This document shows positions 1-10,400 of a DNA stretch of 64,000 nt, one piece after another. The DNA lies in assembly GCA_902702965.1 (NCBI GenBank), contig CACRXP010000223.1, forward strand, positions 750,899-814,898. The letters are read 5' to 3'. The notes below the pieces were generated by a model. That model had not been told where the DNA came from, made no database searches, and saw only the letters and a program-made list of their open reading frames with translations. The DNA comes from Spirometra erinaceieuropaei. Taxonomy: Eukaryota; Platyhelminthes; Cestoda; Diphyllobothriidea; Diphyllobothriidae. Both the position numbers and the translations under genes were made by a program. Positions within the stretch are counted from its first letter, which is position 1; each line of letters starts with the position of its first letter.

Positions 1-16
1 AAAGGCTCCAACCCCG

Positions 17-142
17 GTGTTTTTTTTTCAACCGGACTACTCGCCAGCCGAACGGCTCAAGCGTCGTCAGCTGGTTCTAGAACTAAGAAAGAGGCTCAGC
101 GAGGGGGAGAACAATTTAGTAATATACAACAACCAAGTACGG
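17..142 (+). pseudogene. C-terminal end of the LINE ORF1-like protein
   Basis: The frame reads an acidic/basic tail with SPAERLKRRQLVLELRKRL followed by a GENNLVIYNNQVR segment. This resembles the conserved ending of ORF1 proteins in CR1-like LINEs, which bind RNA. Only the tail is inside the window and the join to the endonuclease frame is unclear, so treat this as a fragment. Confidence 0.5.
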
Positions 143-239
143 TGGCGTCCGTCACTCTTCCTTTGGACAGATCCTGTCCGAATGACCGCGCAGCCGACAT
201 AGTAAGTGAAGGCGCTAACCCAAATGTAACCACATCATC

Positions 240-1142
240 CGTCTGCCGGAAATTGAAATTCTTGTACACCAACGTGCAGACTTTGATATCAAAGTTCGAC
301 GAGCTGAAGATCCACCTCTGCGACCTATCCCTGACGTAATCTCTCTAACAGAAACCTGGTTGACCCAACACGTGGACGACCGTGAGCTGGCCTTGCCTGG
401 CTACCAGATGTGTAGAAGGGATAGGGAAGGGCGTCAGGGAGGAGGCGTACTAACGTATGTAAAAAATGGGCTAAATGTATCAGACAAGACCGATAACTTT
501 TCGTGCAGTTCCGAGGCAATCTGGTTGTCTATTAAAGTGCCGAGCTCGCCTAGCCTCGATGTCCTGACAGTTTATCGACCGCCGAGACGGGACAACATGG
601 CCGACGTTCGCCTGCTGGAGGAGCTCGAAAAGTTCGCTACGCGGCCGGATATCCTAATCATGGGCGACTTTAACGCGCCCCATATTGACTGGAGCTCAAC
701 CCATGCAAATAGCTCAGAGCAGACCTTCGATAGGAGTTTTCTGAACACGGCATTGAAGCTATTTCCCACTCAGCACGTCATGTTACCAACTAGAGTACGC
801 GAAGGCCGACAAGCCAACTGCCTTGATCTTGTCCTTACGAAGTCACAGGACAGCATTGATGAGGTGTCATGCCTACCCCCCTTAGGTAAAAGAGACCACG
901 TCGTTCTTATATGGGATTACTCGCTTTTTTCCATGCCCAAGAAACCCGGGACAGTTAGAAGAAACCTTTGGCGCGGGGATTTCGACCAAATGAGGGCTGA
1001 AATTTTACGCATTGAGTGGGAGTCCATATTTGTTGGGAGCATAATCGAAGACTGGCAACGGTTCCGAGAAATTCTGCACGAGCTGATCGTAAACCACTGT
1101 CCGCTTTCACGGACAGACCTCGATGGCTTACGCAAGCCTTGA
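240..1142 (+). pseudogene. LINE ORF2 endonuclease region (exonuclease-endonuclease-phosphatase fold)
   Basis: The domain begins around 250 with KLKFLYTNVQTLISKFDEL, the N-A-R-S/N-V-x-S-type first motif of LINE endonucleases. After a frameshift near 330 it continues with VISLTETWL, then GGGVLTYVK, then LIMGDFNAPHIDW (catalytic D and N) and finally KRDHVVLIW, the SDH-type last motif with the catalytic histidine. The frame stops at 1142, while the homologous continuation (polymerase linker) is already running in another frame, placing a second frameshift near 1113. This enzyme nicks target DNA for target-primed reverse transcription. Confidence 0.85.
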
Positions 1143-3055
1143 AGAATGAAGTGAATAAAAAACGACGGTTGTGGAAAAAATCGCTTTCTGACAGGAGCCC
1201 CACATCTATATGCGCGTACAAAATTCAAAGAAATCGAGTCAAGGGTCTTATCCTCAAAACTAGAAAGGAATTCGAACGGGATCTGCTTAACCGTGCCGCG
1301 GAGAACCCTAAATTATTCTACGGTTACATTAGGCAGTGCACGCGGAACGAGGACCCAATACCCCTGATAAGGACTGCTGAAGGCGAACATCTCACTGACG
1401 ACAGGGCGAAAGCTGATCACCTTTCAGAATTTTTTCGGTCTGTTTTTAGTAGCGAAACAGGATTCAACCCTTCGGCCCTTCAATCCTTCGAACACACCCC
1501 AATTATAGAGACCGTCCAGTTCACTGAGGGTGTGGTTCTGACGGAGTTGCTGAGGCTAAAGGAATCCACATCACCAGGTCCCGATGAGATTCCGGCAAAG
1601 ATTTTGAAGGAACTCGCCGGTGAGTTGTCTAAGCCACTCTCCATGCTTTTCCATACATCCTTCGAGATCGGATATCTGCCACCCGACTGGAAGTCGGCGT
1701 GGATTACGCCGCTGTACAAGGGCGGAAGTCGGGTCTCTGCGAACAATTACAGACCGGTCAGCCTCACCTCCATTTGCTGTAAGATTATGGAGAAGATAAT
1801 AAAGCAACAACTAATGCAGTTCATTGAACAAAACCATTTGCTTTCCGATTCTCAGCATGGATTCCGAAAAGGCAGATCCTGTGTGACAAACCTGCTCTAC
1901 TGTCTGGAACACTGGACTAGGGCTGTTGATAGAGGAGATATGGTGCACGCCATCTATATCGACTTTAAAAAGGCCTTCGATAGTGTGCCTCACCACCGCC
2001 TTCTATACAAACTTAGCCGTGCAGGAGTGCGGGGTAAGCTTCTGATGTGGATTCGGAGCTTTTTAATCGGCCGCTCTCAAGCCGTCCATGTCGGTGACCA
2101 ACAATCTGCCGAGGTTGCCGTTAAGAGTGGTGTTCCCCAAGGCTCTGTTCTTGGCCCTACGCTGTTCCTCGTATACGTCAATGACTGCGCAAACGAACTG
2201 AATTGCGATGTCGCAATGTTTGCCGATGACATAAAGATTTGGAGTACCATACGATGCGAAGTTGACGAGGCGCGACTGCAGACAAGTCTGGACCACCTCG
2301 AGCAATTGTCGAAAGACTGGCTTCTACCGTTCAACGTAAACAAGTATATTTTCCTACGCGTCGGCAGAACCAGTTCTCCTAACCACACGGTCTACCGTCT
2401 GACTGGCAAACCACTGCAAGAAGTCGACGTCCAGAAGGACTTGGGTGTATGGATCACAACCTCGCTTAAGCCTTCGCTGCAATGTTCAAAGGTGGCCAAG
2501 TCGGCGATGTCCATGCTATACCTTGTCAAACGGGCGTTCTCCTGTTTTGATGAAGACTGCTTCGCCAAGGTCTTTCAAAATTTTGTGCGACCGCATCTGG
2601 AGTTTGCTATCCAAGCATGGCGACCCTGGACCGCTAAAGACTTGGGCATACTCAAAAAAGTTCAACGGCGAGCAACGAAACTTGTATCTGGGCAGTGGTC
2701 ACTACCCTACGAAACGCGATTAGCTAATCTTGACCTCTTTCCTTTGAGTTACAGACAGCTACGTGGGGACCTGATACAAGCTTTCCGCATCGTGCGCAAT
2801 CAGGGCTGCTGCCTCGCGTTTGGAGACTCCTTCGAGTTGGCGACTACGACTAACCTGAGAGGCCATCCACTCAAACCGCGTGTGGCTGGTGTCCGGTTAG
2901 ACACCCGAAAGTTCTTCTTCTCCAACAGAGTGGTTGCAGCTTGGAATGCCTTGCCTGAGGATGTTGTTATGTCAGGCTCGGTAGATACTTTTAAATGGAG
3001 ACTAGATCAGCATTGTAGCGCGCACCACAATAACGCCGGACTACGGCCACCTTGA
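1113..3055 (+). CDS. LINE ORF2 reverse transcriptase and C-terminal region (part of broken ORF2)
   Basis: The reverse transcriptase domain runs from about 1500 to 2330. Motifs visible in order are GPDEIPAKILKEL, NYRPVSLTSICCKIMEKII, SQHGFRKGRSCVTNLL, AIYIDFKKAFDSVPH (first catalytic Asp), SGVPQGSVLGPTLFLVYVND, and MFADDIKIW (catalytic FADD box). The C-terminal region has KDLGVWI, FVRPHLEFAIQAW, RRATKLV, PLSYRQLRGDLIQAFRI and WNALPEDVV, all standard in CR1-type elements. The frame opens upstream of 1113, but homologous sequence begins near the frameshift. All catalytic aspartates are intact, so only the frameshifts are obvious lesions. Expected role: copying the element RNA into DNA in the nucleus. 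Confidence 0.92.
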
Positions 3056-3424
3056 CAGCCAACGCGGACAATTCAGTGTTATAACGATGCTACTACCAAC
3101 ATTTAAGTAATATATGTTTATGTTATTTATTAAGTTTGGGCCACGTCGCACACCGCTGTTCGCATTCACCACGATGCCTGTAGACTAAACAATTTTACTT
3201 CTTTTCCCGTGTCTTAAGTGTGCCTCAACTGTCCGCTGTATTTTGACCAACAAAGCAAGTTAATGTGCCTCTAAACTCTGTTAAAGCATGACATTCTGTG
3301 TTCATCTGTACAGTTTTTTGCTATTCCCCTCGCATTTCTTTCATGTTACTTCCTTTCCATTTCCTCCATATATATCCTCTGCATGTAACCAATAGGGATT
3401 TCAAAGGTACACACCTACTTTCCC

Positions 3425-3470
3425 TGAAATATACTGATACTGATAATGATACTGATTACTTTTGCCCACT
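3425..3470 (+). repeat. 3' tandem tail of the LINE (TGATAC/TGATAA units)
   Basis: A run of imperfect 6-bp units (ATACTGATACTGATAATGAT) lies about 370 bp after the ORF2 stop. Short tandem tails instead of poly(A) are typical for CR1-like elements, so this probably marks the 3' terminus. Confidence 0.55.
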
Positions 3471-4785
3471 CCGATGTAGAGTTACCAACAACGACTTTTT
3501 GTAATGCTTGCGACAGGAAATTCCTGACCCATTAAAACGCAATTCCGAAATTCTCACACCCAAATCCTCTATAAAAGAAGCATGTGTGGGACGCCATAAG
3601 AGGCTTCCTTGACGTCAAAAACATGACATATACTGGACAACATATACTTGTGGTACATCTCCACTTCCTACGCTAATAACGAAAACTCGCATATTCTAAC
3701 GGCGAAATGCCTCCTATACACTGCTGCAATTTCTTGCGAGCAATAGATCCGCCAAAAGTCAATTTATGCCTACGAATGCATAATTCTAAATATGAACCAG
3801 TGTTGCCCACAACAAACAGCACAATATTGTTTGTTCCCGAGTACGAGGAGTCGATATGACCGTTGCCATGAACGAGTACTTTCGAGAGAAATAATATGTC
3901 TGGAATTTCACCCTTACGTCTGAGCTGTGTGGATGCCTGCTCACTAAGCATGTTTTCTTGTCATCCGTCTGCTACATACATTAAAACATATTTTAACACA
4001 CCGATAATTTAGCGGAAGGTTAATTGTTCACTTGCCGCCTGTAAGGCATTTTTGTATTGGCTGCCGTTTTCTGTTGCACAATCCTCAGCTATCCTTCTGA
4101 CTGTTGTAAGTCGTGTGTATAGTTGGCCCTCTTTTAAATTCCTCCATTTAAGTTTAATATAAAGGCTGGGTTCCATTAGTTAAGTTTGGTCATGTCTTCG
4201 TTTGCCCATGAATTTAACCATGTGGTTAAATTCATTACCCATTAGTTACTTATAAGGCACAGACCTGCAGCATCCCTCAAGTTGGCATGGTAGCTATTGT
4301 CATACAACATAATAACAGGCATCGGAAGCGAGGGCTTTCACGTACTTTCCTGCGCATTAATGCTACCTGGCGTTGACGAAAAGCCTTCTCGGATCACAGG
4401 CAGAACGAAAGAGTTATTATGAACTATGCGTGGAATACCCTCGAGGGCGGCTATCATGATAATTTCAACCTTATCAAATCAAATCAGTGCCTTTTGAGTA
4501 AATGATAGCTCTTGAAAATTCCATTTGGACAGTATGCGAGTCTGCATAAAGAGCGGTTTAGTTGCCAGGATTTACAGGTAATTCCACTGTGCGAAATCCA
4601 TAAGACTGACGGCGAAACAGGAATGCTAAAAGGCTGATGGGTTTGTCGAACAACAGCGAGCGACACACTGACTGCACTTGCACACAAGAAGTTTAGCAGT
4701 ATCAAGTTTAATGTAGGCGAAGTGGGCTATTGAAACCAAGGAAGCAGTATGTTGAGAGTTATGACTACGACTTAATTGATGTGAT
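3471..4785. other. No gene recognised
   Basis: AT-rich intergenic or old repeat DNA. Short open frames on both strands have no recognisable motif. Nothing further supported. Confidence 0.5.
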
Positions 4786-5660
4786 TTGGAGAATTCTGGC
4801 CGACATTTAACAGGTGCGTAGTCAGACCCGATGGTAGAATTTACGACATTTGTAGGTAAAGAATTCCACTGTCGAATGACTCTTTTCGAGAAAAATAAGG
4901 AACGTTGGTTGGTGCAGCACAGCTCCTTTCTAAAATAGCAATCATGACGTCAATAATTCGCCTTCGGTGCTTTTTCGAAAAAAAATCCCCAGTCCACAGC
5001 AAGATCAAGCCCCCCTAGCAAGTGTGACGTTAGCGTAAGGTCACCTCTCCCTGTCTATAGCGGGGGTGGAGGTTTAAGGTAGTCAGTCGCGGTTGGTACG
5101 TCGAATTTTTGAGTTCAGGAATAAGCTTTGTAGCGCGTCAGTAGAGACCTTCAGAAATATCTCTCTTTCGGAAGTCACGGCCGCCAAGCCCATACCACAT
5201 ATTCCAGGTGTGGCCACACAAGTTCTCAATATATCTTACCGAAGATATCTACATCGAGTTCGGCAAACGTTCTGCCTATCACCCTCATAGTTGACTTTGC
5301 ATACACTGCGACATTGGTACACTGCGTTGTTACGCATGCATAGTTTTTGACGAATACTCCAAGGTCTTTTTACACATTTGCAGTTTTAAGTAGTTGATTT
5401 TTCAAGTGATACTGTTGTGTAAGTACATATCCTCTTTGGCTCGCTGACACTGTGTACATTATTACATATTTGTCGACATCGAATTTTGTGCACCAGGACT
5501 CGCCCCATGTCAACAACCTTCCTATATCCTGTTGCAATATCTGGGAGTCTCTCTCATCTTTTATGACCCTCCATAGCTTAAAATCATTTGCAAAGAGCGT
5601 TATATCGGACTCCACTTCCTATATTAGGCAATTTGCATAGATAATAAGTTGGAGAGGCCC
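4786..5660 (-). pseudogene. Minus-strand relic of a CR1-like LINE reverse transcriptase and C-terminus
   Basis: Reading the minus strand from about 5620 leftwards gives ITLFANDFKLWRVIKDERD, a mutated copy of the LINE FADDIKIW motif with catalytic D changed to N. About 250 bp further come RATKLIPELKN and LTTLNLHPRYRQ, and near 4900-4800 FFSKRVIRQWNSLPTNVVN. These match, in order, the C-terminal landmarks of the LINE at the start of this window, with stops and frameshifts between them. It is a decayed copy of the same or a sister family. Confidence 0.75.
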
Positions 5661-5739
5661 AAGAACCGACGGAGTGTATTGCTCAACCATTTGATGGGAC
5701 AAATGCTATAAGATTAAAAAGCTCGTTTATTTACTCCCT

Positions 5740-6420
5740 GTTTTCAAAAAAAGGTGTTAAGCTGTGATGTAGCAACTACGGAGCCATCAGCCTACTCGGC
5801 GTCACCACAGTGCTTGTCTGTATCGCTCTAAACGACTTCCGCGCCCTCTGGATTGCCCCGACAAGGGAGCGCAAGGTGTTACTTCGCCCCAGCAGAGGCC
5901 ACCTCGCCAGATATTCATTTTGTCACGATCCCTTGATAGACGGTAGGATTTTACTCGAAATCGATCATCTCCACCCTTGGTGCTGCCAGAGACTTCGACT
6001 CAGTTTACATAAGCGCCTTGTGAAAGGTCGACTGCATGCCACTGAATCTCCTTAACAGGAGTAAGCCCTATTACGAGGTATGGCTGACGACATCTTTGGT
6101 ACATGGCGGAGAGGACCAGTGTTTAAGCATTATTTCCGACATCTTGTCATTACCACCCTTAGCGTATAAGCAGTCCATGCTAGGAAACCACAACTATGCG
6201 AGTGCTTGACTGAGACAAAGGCTCTTCGTCTTGGACCTTGTATATGTCGATAGCATCGCTCTGCATGGCACTCCTTCGATGATTTATTATCCGCGTTCCT
6301 CCCCACGGTCACGGATTCCCCTAAAGCTGACTTGCGAGCGAACGCTGGCGATATTAGTGTTCTGCCCTAGGTCCCTAAACTTCGGGAAGTTTTCACTATT
6401 GTTTTGCACATCAAGGAACC
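5740..6420 (+). pseudogene. RTE-like reverse transcriptase relic
   Basis: Around 5765 the sequence encodes a decayed NYRAISLL-type motif (YGAISLLGVTT), followed by FRALWIAPTRE and RPSRGHLARYSF, a degraded QAGFRPGRGCxDQIF motif. Near 6231 DLVYVDSIALHG is a mutated DLDYADDIALL catalytic box. The order and spacing match the RTE-type polymerase of the element at 9834-13730. Frames are broken and the D-D catalytic pair is lost. Confidence 0.65.
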
Positions 6421-6429
6421 CGTGACGGG

Positions 6430-7260
6430 CGATTGTTTGTCTGTTTTTATTCCGTGTTATCAGAGACAGTTAAGCGGAGAAGCAGTACACCTCTTATCAC
6501 CTTAAGCTGCATCGCTCATGAAGACGGCAACAAAGCGACTAACTAAAAACTTAATTTGATACTGTCAGGCGGGGTCTTGAAAAGCCTTTTTGTCGTCTTT
6601 ACCACACGTCCCGCGACTGACGGTGATAATGTTTCCTGATGTTTGTTGTTGTCAGCCAGCTTATTTTAACGCTCCAACACAGGTTTCACCAAACAAAATC
6701 CAAAAGCACACTTGCGTTTTCATAATAGTTTCCATCTCTTTGCGTCTGAGGAAATAAATTCCATGTATAACCCCCACACCTGACCTGTATAGTGTACTAA
6801 GTCAGCCGCTTCATGGCACGTGATTTAATGAAATAGTTATGTTATGCCATCCGCAAAACATTGGCACACTTTACATGTCGTCAGAATCCAAATAAACCAA
6901 CAACCAGACACTTCACTCGAGAATTTCAAACTTTCATTCCTCCCCACGAATTTTGCCGTTAATGATTAAATGACTGGTGAAGTCGCTCACAGCTTGTGGA
7001 ACTGCAATTGCGCCAAACGTCTCAAACATGCCAAGTTATAGCCAGCTACCTCTTTTCTGGGCGAACTATATTTTGGATCAGTTAGGACTCGTGCATTTAC
7101 TTCTGTCGAACCCCAATAAAAGCCAACTTTTATGTTTTACCTTTCTAGTCGTCTTTTGCAAAGTTGAATTTGCTGTCTTTAAAGCCATCGAACCACCAGC
7201 GCCCCAACCTTTCATATGGGAAAGGCGAAAAAAGACCCATTGAACTCGCTCTTTGGCAAG
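6430..7260. other. Upstream flank of FAM98, no feature assigned
   Basis: No supportable coding motif. The missing first coding exon and promoter of FAM98 may lie here or further upstream, but no convincing candidate could be chosen. Confidence 0.4.
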
Positions 7261-7430
7261 CTTTGGTATGCATGTTCCACGCGTTTACCTTAAATCATCC
7301 CACCTCAGTATTGACGCCAATGGAAAGGCCTCGGCCGAGGGAGTCCTTGAATTTTCAAAAGCTGTCCATCTAATAGTTACAGAGCTATGCAAGTTCTACG
7401 GCCTCTCCTCAACAATCGAGCCCGTAAATG
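7261..7430 (+). CDS. FAM98: FAM98 exon (first one located)
   Basis: Encodes FGMHVPRVYLKSSHLSIDAN, then EFSKAVHLIVTELCKFYGL, matching the FAM98 segment that in human reads SPEFTKLCAWLVSELRVL. The acceptor AG at 7259-7260 is a guess. An in-frame ATG at 7268 is an alternative start, and an in-frame TGA lies at 7241. The exon ends before GTGGGT in phase 1 (first base of an Asp codon). Confidence 0.75.
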
Positions 7431-10400
7431 GTGGGTATTTTTTGCTTATCGCCTTGTTGATGACAGTTTTTTAGACGAGGCGTCTGCCACCCACTTCTTT
7501 CTTGAATTATCTGACTTTCTACGCGAGTACGGTATGTTTTTCTGTAATCTCTGACCGGCTTGCAATCACAATGTCGACACTAAGTTTCTGCCACAATTTA
7601 ATCATTGTTTACTCGACCCCTACAATATAATTTGTCCATAGAAGAGCAACCCCCCCTCCGATCATCGGCCGTCCCAATTTCATTGCCTATTCTGAACTCT
7701 GGTCACCTTATTAACCATTGAGTACCATATAGAAGTTTCATCCCCTTCTCACTTGCATTGAAAAAAAAAAACTGAAAAAGAGAATTTTGGAAGCCGGCCA
7801 GGCTATGAATCTATATCAACTGATGCGCTCATAAGTCCTCCATTAGCAGACGAAGCGTCACAGAAAATCAAAATTAGGCCGTCTATGCGCACGCGTTTTT
7901 GCCCTCGACAGACCGATGCACATGTACACATTCAGACGATGGGCGATAGGTAGTAGAGAACAAGCGTTTGCTCACAGCAGTAGGAATTTCCTCCAAACCA
8001 AATCCAATTAACTTTGCCTGACTGTGGTTTTTGACGAATTGCTGGGGTTTTTAATTGAGGCTGGAGCCGTCGCATTTGGTGGATTGAGGAAGTAGTTGCG
8101 GGAACATAGACCAACCGAATATCTGCCTCTTTACTTGTGTATGACTTCACCAAAAGTCTGAACAATCGCATTTTACTTAAAATAGACTTGAACCCCCCCA
8201 CCATGGCTTAAGTCTGCGAGTGTTCCCTAAACAGTCAGAAAATGATCGTGGTGAGCAGGTCGTGCGTATTTCACGAGTAGCAAAATGTGACCGTCTTAAA
8301 TTCCAGGCTGATGCCCACATTATATGGTGGTAGGCCAATGATTCAGAAAGTTATGTGCCTACAGTGCGTGACCGATCTCATGAAATGTTAGTCAAAATTC
8401 TGGAATGCGGTTTCCGATTAGGAAAGATTACTTAAGTGGGGTTGTTATACTGATTATCATGCAGCATAACCTATAACATTTCAGACTCACCAGGATGTTG
8501 GCTTCCGAATGCACCTCTTTTTGACCTCATGCAGAAACCACACTCGGTAGAAAATGACTATTTAAGTGGCGTGCATTTTTCCTATTGATTTTCGATGATC
8601 CTATAAATTCGAATATATTTTACAGAAAACATGCACAGAATATGCTTTCTTTTGCTCATTTTGGTAGGAAATCACATTATCTTCATATTTTATGCCCGAA
8701 AAAAGTGTGTATTTAGGTTTTAACAAAGTTTTCCGATTCCCGAATAATTTTCAGCCTGATCCGCCATTGCACCAGCGCTTAGAAATTTTTGTCTGCATAG
8801 AGTTCATGAAATTTTGCAATGGATCCGGACTGTGTTGTGCATTTACTGAGGAGCATTAGTAAACGGACATGTGCGGTCTTGCATGCATGAACATCGTACA
8901 GTCTTAAAAATCTCATAATTAGAAACTTTTTAAAACCTAAGTATACACTTTCTTCGGGCATAAAATTTGAGGATAATGTGATTCCCTACCAAATGTGCAA
9001 AAGAAAGCATATTTTTTGTGCATGCTTTCTGCAAATAAATTTAAATTTATAAGGTCATCGAAAATCAATAGGAAAAATGCATGTTACTTAAGTAGTCACT
9101 TTTTACCGAGCGTGGTTTCTACATGAAGTCAAAAAGAAGTGCATTTAAAAGCCGACACCCTGTCGAGTCCGAAATGTTATAGGGTTATGCCTCCTGATAA
9201 TCAGTATAACAACTCCACTTAAGTAATCCTTCCTAATCGGAAACGCATTCCAGAATTTCGACTAACATTTCATGAGATCGGTCACGCACTGTATGTTCGA
9301 CTCTTTAAGACGAAGTCTTCAATCAACAGTTTGCTGGGTGTCAACCACTCAAATTATTCACAAATTCGTGTTTTCAAGTAGATACCAGCCACATTTTGAT
9401 TCCAAAATATTATTTTGCTCTTCCTCCATAGGTTGTCCATATCCAGCCTTTTCGGACCTCCCGGTTGGTGAGAGATTCGCTTCGGTTGAGAATAGGACGC
9501 TGATTCTCCGTAAGTACAGTAAAGTCAGACTTAACTCATTCGGCATAATTCAGAATACCTCTGTGTGACATTTTAGTTGCCGACACCGTTTGAGATGGTC
9601 ATTGCGCAGAGCCTGCGCAAGGCGTTTTCGTCTGAGAGTTTACACTGATGAGTAACAGCATCATGCATCATTCTTGCGCATGTGAGCCGTAAGAAAATGC
9701 AAATAGACAGGCCTGAAGTGGACCAAATGCAGAAGAAGTGAGTCTGGTTATCGAGACCCACTGTATTTATCAGTTGGACCACGCAACTTATTACAACTAT
9801 TATCATCATCATAATCGCTCAGGGCAATATTTGTAATGTAGTGTTGCAACCGCTGTTACCGACATTTCGATTGTCGTTTCCGACGATGTCCACCAAGTGC
9901 TTCACAGCATGGTGAAACAGAGACGGTGACTTGTGCGTGAATTAGTTTATAGTGATAGTAGACATGCACAGCATCTACCGCATTCTCTCCCCTACTCCTC
10001 AACTGGAGCTGGTGTCAAGACAGATTCAAGAAGACCGGAGGTGGGGGAGGGCGCAGGTGGCTGTCACGGCCGGACTCGCTCCTAGGCGTGCTACCACACC
10101 CCCTGGTCCAGAACATACAGCTGGCCATGATTTTTTTTGACAAAAGCACCCCAAAAGGAGTCAGAAAGACGAGGATGACTGTGCAGCCATGCCCACCACT
10201 TCTGTACCTAGCGGGAGCGTAAGCGCATCTATCGGCAGGGAACCAGATGTCAGAGAACTACCAGCGCATATCAGGCTGCGAGGGCAGTGGCTTGCTGTTA
10301 CTGGCATAGCACACGCTTTCAGACCTTTTGACCTAAAAGAGCGACAGGTGGCCTGCATTTAGCCTGGGCCGTCACCCTTCAAGGTTGGGTAACCAAACGG

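Larger units (their letters stand above)
1..3470 (+). mobile_element. CR1/Jockey-like non-LTR retrotransposon, 5'-truncated by the window, frameshifted
   Basis: The segment has the order expected for a CR1-type LINE: the end of an ORF1-like frame, an apurinic-type endonuclease, a reverse transcriptase with C-terminal region, a short 3' UTR and a short tandem-repeat tail. At least two frameshifts (near 330 and near 1113) break the long reading frame, but the reverse transcriptase block is open for over 1.9 kb. The element therefore looks inactive but fairly young. Assignment to CR1/Jockey rather than RTE rests on the RT-C-terminal pattern (ARG-type ending with RRATKLV and WNALPEDVV motifs), which RTE elements lack. 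The 5' part lies outside the window. Confidence 0.88.

Noticed and set aside
7216..7293. ATG at 7216 as the FAM98 start
   Set aside because: It is in a different frame from the conserved residues and stops after 25 codons; only an unsupported splice could rescue it.
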